From: Xanthobacteraceae bacterium
GTDB lineage: Bacteria; Pseudomonadota; Alphaproteobacteria; Rhizobiales; Xanthobacteraceae
Direction of reading: 5' to 3'
Length of the DNA stretch: 64,000 nt
NCBI GenBank assembly: GCA_019635585.1
Contig: JAHBZE010000001.1
Span: 806,001 to 870,000 of the forward strand
The translations under genes and the position numbers were made by a program. Shown here piece after piece: positions 61,473-64,000 of this stretch. The notes under the pieces were generated by a model. That model had not been told where the DNA came from. It was given only the letters and a program-made list of their open reading frames with translations, and ran no database searches. The first letter of the stretch is position 1. Each line of letters begins with the position of its first letter.

Positions 61473-62117
61473 CTATTTCTCGACGCGGTCACTTGGGCCT
61501 GTCGCAACATCCGCGACCTTGCTCATGGAAACAATCTCGCCGAGGCTCGCATAGTTCGGACCGCCGATGCGGCAAACGGGACGAAGCTCGCGCGTATCGA
61601 TCTTGTTGTTCGTGCAAAGGCCATCGCGAATGTGGAAAGCCAATACTTCACCTACCAAAAACTTCGAGCCTGACTTGCCGAAGGCGATATCGTGCCGCAG
61701 GACGCATTCCATGCTCACCGGCACATCCGCAAGACGCGGAACCGGAATGTGATCGCTCGGCGCGGTTTTCAGATCGAGCAACGTGGTTTCGCTGACGTTA
61801 TGAGGATGCGCAACCGCGCTTAGGTGAATCTGCTCGATCATCGAGTCGTCGCCTATATTCACGACGAAAGTCTTTTGCTCGAGAATATTCCGCCCGGTGT
61901 CCTTCTGCTCGCCACTACGTAGCCCGACGTTGATGCCGACCATCGGCGGGTTCGAAGACACGAATGTAAAGCAACTGAATGGCGCCAGATTAATGATCCC
62001 TTCCGCCGACAAAGTCGTCACCCATGCGATCGGGCGCGGCACGACGATGCCGGTAAGCAAACGATAGATGTCCTGAGGCTGCATCGGCGCCGGATCGATT
62101 TTCATCGTGAATTCCAT
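61473..62117 (-). CDS. Flavin reductase domain protein
   Basis: A 214-residue protein of the flavin-reductase-like FMN-binding family. RLLTGIVVPRPIAWVTTLSAEG, NLAPFSCFTFVSSNPPM and ILEQKTFVVNI are typical of the DIM6/NTAB-like branch. It starts at ATG 62117 (or 62105) 31 bases after the IclR gene and ends before the M24 promoter region. Members bind FMN and reduce or transfer electrons; a partner LLM or other oxygenase is possible but not proven. Confidence 0.88.
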   Translation of the reverse strand: MEFTMKIDPAPMQPQDIYRLLTGIVVPRPIAWVTTLSAEGIINLAPFSCFTFVSSNPPMVGINVGLRSGEQKDTGRNILEQKTFVVNIGDDSMIEQIHLSAVAHPHNVSETTLLDLKTAPSDHIPVPRLADVPVSMECVLRHDIAFGKSGSKFLVGEVLAFHIRDGLCTNNKIDTRELRPVCRIGGPNYASLGEIVSMSKVADVATGPSDRVEK

Positions 62118-62148
62118 GTTTCGCGGCGCTCGCCGCCTATTGCACCAA

Positions 62149-62952
62149 TCAGGCGGCAGGAACCTTGCGGCGCCCGTTATCCCCGAAAGCGGGACCCGGC
62201 AGAGCGCCCTGCTTCGAGGAAATTATCGCAGCACAACGCTCGGTTACTTCCTGCATATTCTTGAAAAACGCCTTGTCTTGGCCCTGCTTGTGGATTGCAG
62301 AGCTCATCGCAGCAACGACCGCGCCCGAGGCATCGCGGATCGGGCAGCCGATCGCGAAAATGTCCACGAGATTCTCTTCGTCCGAAATCGAGTATCCGCG
62401 GCTCCGAGTAGCCCGAAGATCGGACATCAACGCCCGGCTGTTCACGATACTGTAGGGCGTAAGACGATTGAGCGAGAGCTTAGGCAGCAGGTCACGTAGC
62501 TCGTCGTCGCTCATCGCTGCGAGCAACACCTTGCCGGCTGCGGTCGTGTGAAGCTGGCCGGTAACGCCGGTATTGATGCGGAAGACGTACGGCTGCGCGC
62601 CTTGAATGGCGTAGAGATAGAGCATCATGGTGTTCGAGCGAACGCCGAGATAGACGTTGAGGTTCTCTTTCTCCGCAAGCAGGTGCAGGTCGTCATGACA
62701 CGCGCTGTAAAGCGGATTGGCGCGGGTATATTTCTGACCAATTTCGAATGTGGTTGCGCCGACGCGATAACGGCGCGTCGCAGGATTCTGCTCCAGAAAT
62801 CCCTCTTCGGCGAGCGTCAGTAGAAGCCGAGACGCCTTGCTCTTGTCGAGCGACAGAAGCCGCGCGACTTCGCGCACGCCCAGTTCCGGACCGTGCTCGG
62901 CAATCGTTCTCAGTATCTTGAGCCCGTGCGAAAGCGACTGATTGATAGCCAT
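62149..62952 (-). CDS. IclR-family transcriptional regulator
   Basis: A 267-residue IclR protein: HTH with LSLDKSKASRLLLTLAEEGF as recognition region and C-terminal effector domain (TTAAGKVLLAA, GYSISDEENLVDIFAIGCPIRD). It resembles the IclR at 49604-50383 in its effector domain. It starts nine bases after the ABC permease gene, so it is cotranscribed with the transporter and the flavin reductase gene. It could act on its own operon, on the element at 61354, or both. Confidence 0.92.
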   Translation of the reverse strand: MAINQSLSHGLKILRTIAEHGPELGVREVARLLSLDKSKASRLLLTLAEEGFLEQNPATRRYRVGATTFEIGQKYTRANPLYSACHDDLHLLAEKENLNVYLGVRSNTMMLYLYAIQGAQPYVFRINTGVTGQLHTTAAGKVLLAAMSDDELRDLLPKLSLNRLTPYSIVNSRALMSDLRATRSRGYSISDEENLVDIFAIGCPIRDASGAVVAAMSSAIHKQGQDKAFFKNMQEVTERCAAIISSKQGALPGPAFGDNGRRKVPAA

Positions 62953-62961
62953 AATCGGCCT

Positions 62962-63744
62962 TTAGTGCCCCGACACCGGAGCGGTAAGAGTTGTCTTTTC
63001 CCAGTAAACTACTTTCCGATAAACGGAACGAACAGCAAAATTGGCAAGCACTCCGATCAAAGACAGCGTGAAAACGGAGGTAAACATTGCGCCGACATCG
63101 AAATTCATCGAGGACGACTGAATCAAATGCCCGAGTCCCTGCCGCGCGGCAAGGAATTCGCCGACAACCGTGCCGATCAGGCCGAGAACGATACTAATTT
63201 GCAGCCCGGCGAAGATCGAATTGGCGGCGCTCGGCAATTTTACATCCCAGAAGATTAACCAGCGCGGCGCGGAAAACGCGCGATACAGATCCACAAGATC
63301 GGGGTTTGCCGAGCGCAGGCCGGTCATCGTGTTGATGAACATCGGGAAGAAGCAGATCAACGCGACGAGCACGACCTTGAAGGTCATGCCGAAGCCGAAC
63401 CACACCAGCAATAGCGGTGCCAGCGCAACCTTCGGCATCGACTGAAAGCCGACGACATATGGAAATAAAATGCGTTCAGCCAACACAAACTCGGCGACCA
63501 GCGCGCCAAGAAGAAATGCGATGATGCAGCCGAGGAAGTATCCGAGCAACATCTGTGTCAACGTTATCCCGATATGCGGGAAAATCAGGCCGGTGGAGTA
63601 AAGAACCCAGGCGGATTTCGCAACTTCGATCGGCCCCGGCAACAGGTAACTGGGGACGCCCGACCATTTTGTGCCGAAGTGCCAGATCAAGAGAAAGCAG
63701 GTGATCGATATTACGGAGACGGAATAGGCCTTGAGCTTCGTCAT
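62962..63744 (-). CDS. ABC transporter permease (SsuC/TauC type)
   Basis: A 260-residue inner-membrane permease with about six helices and the EAA-type loop DLYRAFSAPRWLIFWDVKLPSAANSIFAGL. VVGEFLAARQGLGHLIQSSS near the C-terminus is characteristic of the nitrate/sulfonate/taurine family. It starts at ATG 63744, 12 bases after the ATPase stop. Confidence 0.92.
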   Translation of the reverse strand: MTKLKAYSVSVISITCFLLIWHFGTKWSGVPSYLLPGPIEVAKSAWVLYSTGLIFPHIGITLTQMLLGYFLGCIIAFLLGALVAEFVLAERILFPYVVGFQSMPKVALAPLLLVWFGFGMTFKVVLVALICFFPMFINTMTGLRSANPDLVDLYRAFSAPRWLIFWDVKLPSAANSIFAGLQISIVLGLIGTVVGEFLAARQGLGHLIQSSSMNFDVGAMFTSVFTLSLIGVLANFAVRSVYRKVVYWEKTTLTAPVSGH

Positions 63745-63756
63745 TCCCCCTCTCCG

Positions 63757-64000
63757 TCAATGCATCGCCGAGCTTGCACCCAGCATCTCTCGCAACTGGT
63801 TCGCGATCTTTCCAAATTCCGGGCTTGCCAGTGTCTCCAGCGTACGCGGCCGTGCGATATCGACCGGCACTTCCAGAATCTTCGTGCCCGGCCGCCCGGA
63901 CAGCACCACGATCTTATCCGCGAGAAAAACCGCTTCAGGAATTGAATGCGTGATGAAGACGACGGTCTTGCGCGTATTCAGCCAGATCGATTGCAGTTCC
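63757..64000 (-). CDS. ABC transporter ATP-binding protein (SsuB/TauB type), C-terminal part
   Basis: Only the last ~81 residues are in the window; the gene continues beyond the right edge. The switch H-loop VVFITHSIPEAVFLADKIVVLSG and the end PRTLETLASPEF are typical of nitrate/sulfonate/taurine ABC ATPases. Cotranscribed with the permease; the substrate-binding gene is not in the window. Confidence 0.88.
   Translation of the reverse strand, partial: ELQSIWLNTRKTVVFITHSIPEAVFLADKIVVLSGRPGTKILEVPVDIARPRTLETLASPEFGKIANQLREMLGASSAMH

Noticed and set aside
1-64000. CRISPR arrays, tRNA or rRNA genes, insertion sequences, phage genes
   Set aside because: None seen: no regularly spaced repeats, no transposase or integrase motifs, no recognisable RNA genes.

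Overview
This 64 kb window is GC-rich chromosomal DNA. The gene content (TRAP and TctABC importers, several GntR and IclR regulators, three molybdenum hydroxylases, dense catabolic operons) suggests an alphaproteobacterium, probably a member of the Hyphomicrobiales. That placement is inferred from family content and style; no rRNA or other phylogenetic marker is present. I see no tRNA, rRNA, insertion sequence or CRISPR array. About sixty protein genes are supported, most on the minus strand in tightly overlapping operons.

Region 1 (1-8.9 kb) is a catabolic island. It holds a D-amino-acid-dehydrogenase-like oxidase (cut by the window edge), a GSA-aminomutase-like aminotransferase, an ATP-dependent hydantoinase/oxoprolinase pair, a GntR/FCD regulator and a TPP enzyme. 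Copies of a TTGTCgACAA palindrome in front of three transcription units point to one local regulon.

Region 2 (8.9-15.6 kb) is an operon of biotin carboxylase, carboxyltransferase, a 73-residue biotin carrier, a two-subunit NDP-forming acyl-CoA synthetase and a small carboxymuconolactone-decarboxylase-like protein, preceded by a GntR/UTRA regulator. Region 3 (15.6-25.5 kb) has a PRISE-like reductase, an amidohydrolase-fold protein lacking the usual HxH, a small dimeric-barrel protein, and an operon of MmgE/PrpD, biotin carrier, PycB-type carboxyltransferase and a complete TRAP importer. The biotin importer gene bioY is divergent from it.

Region 4 (25.6-62.1 kb) is the most remarkable part. 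It carries a full coenzyme F420 pathway: FO synthase fbiC and NADPH:F420 oxidoreductase npdG in one operon, and cofC, cofD and cofE in another. Both operons are built mainly of catabolic genes. The first (38.5 to 25.7 kb) runs ABC importer, peptidase E, Mo-hydroxylase (M, S, L), MoaD/ThiS-like protein, aspartase, fbiC, npdG. Divergent from it (38.7-46 kb) are a GntR regulator, a luciferase-like (LLM) oxidoreductase, a DUF1177 protein, a 2Fe-2S protein, a 1125-residue fusion of the Mo- and FAD-subunits with a cysteine-rich loop like that of 4-hydroxybenzoyl-CoA reductase, and a double-CMD protein. The second F420 operon (61.3 to 49.6 kb) runs M24 peptidase, threonine-synthase-like PLP enzyme, Mo-hydroxylase L, CoxG, M, S, two LLM oxidoreductases, cofE, cofD, cofC and an IclR regulator, followed by ridA-tctC-tctB-tctA. 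A long shared operator-like sequence lies before the M24 gene and before ridA.

My reading is that region 4 encodes import, Mo-dependent hydroxylation and F420-dependent reduction of one or more unknown (possibly N-heterocyclic) compounds, with aspartate/fumarate as one likely exit (PepE plus aspartase). The genes are well supported; the substrate is inference. The window ends in an SsuC/SsuB-type ABC transporter with a second IclR regulator and a flavin-reductase-domain protein.
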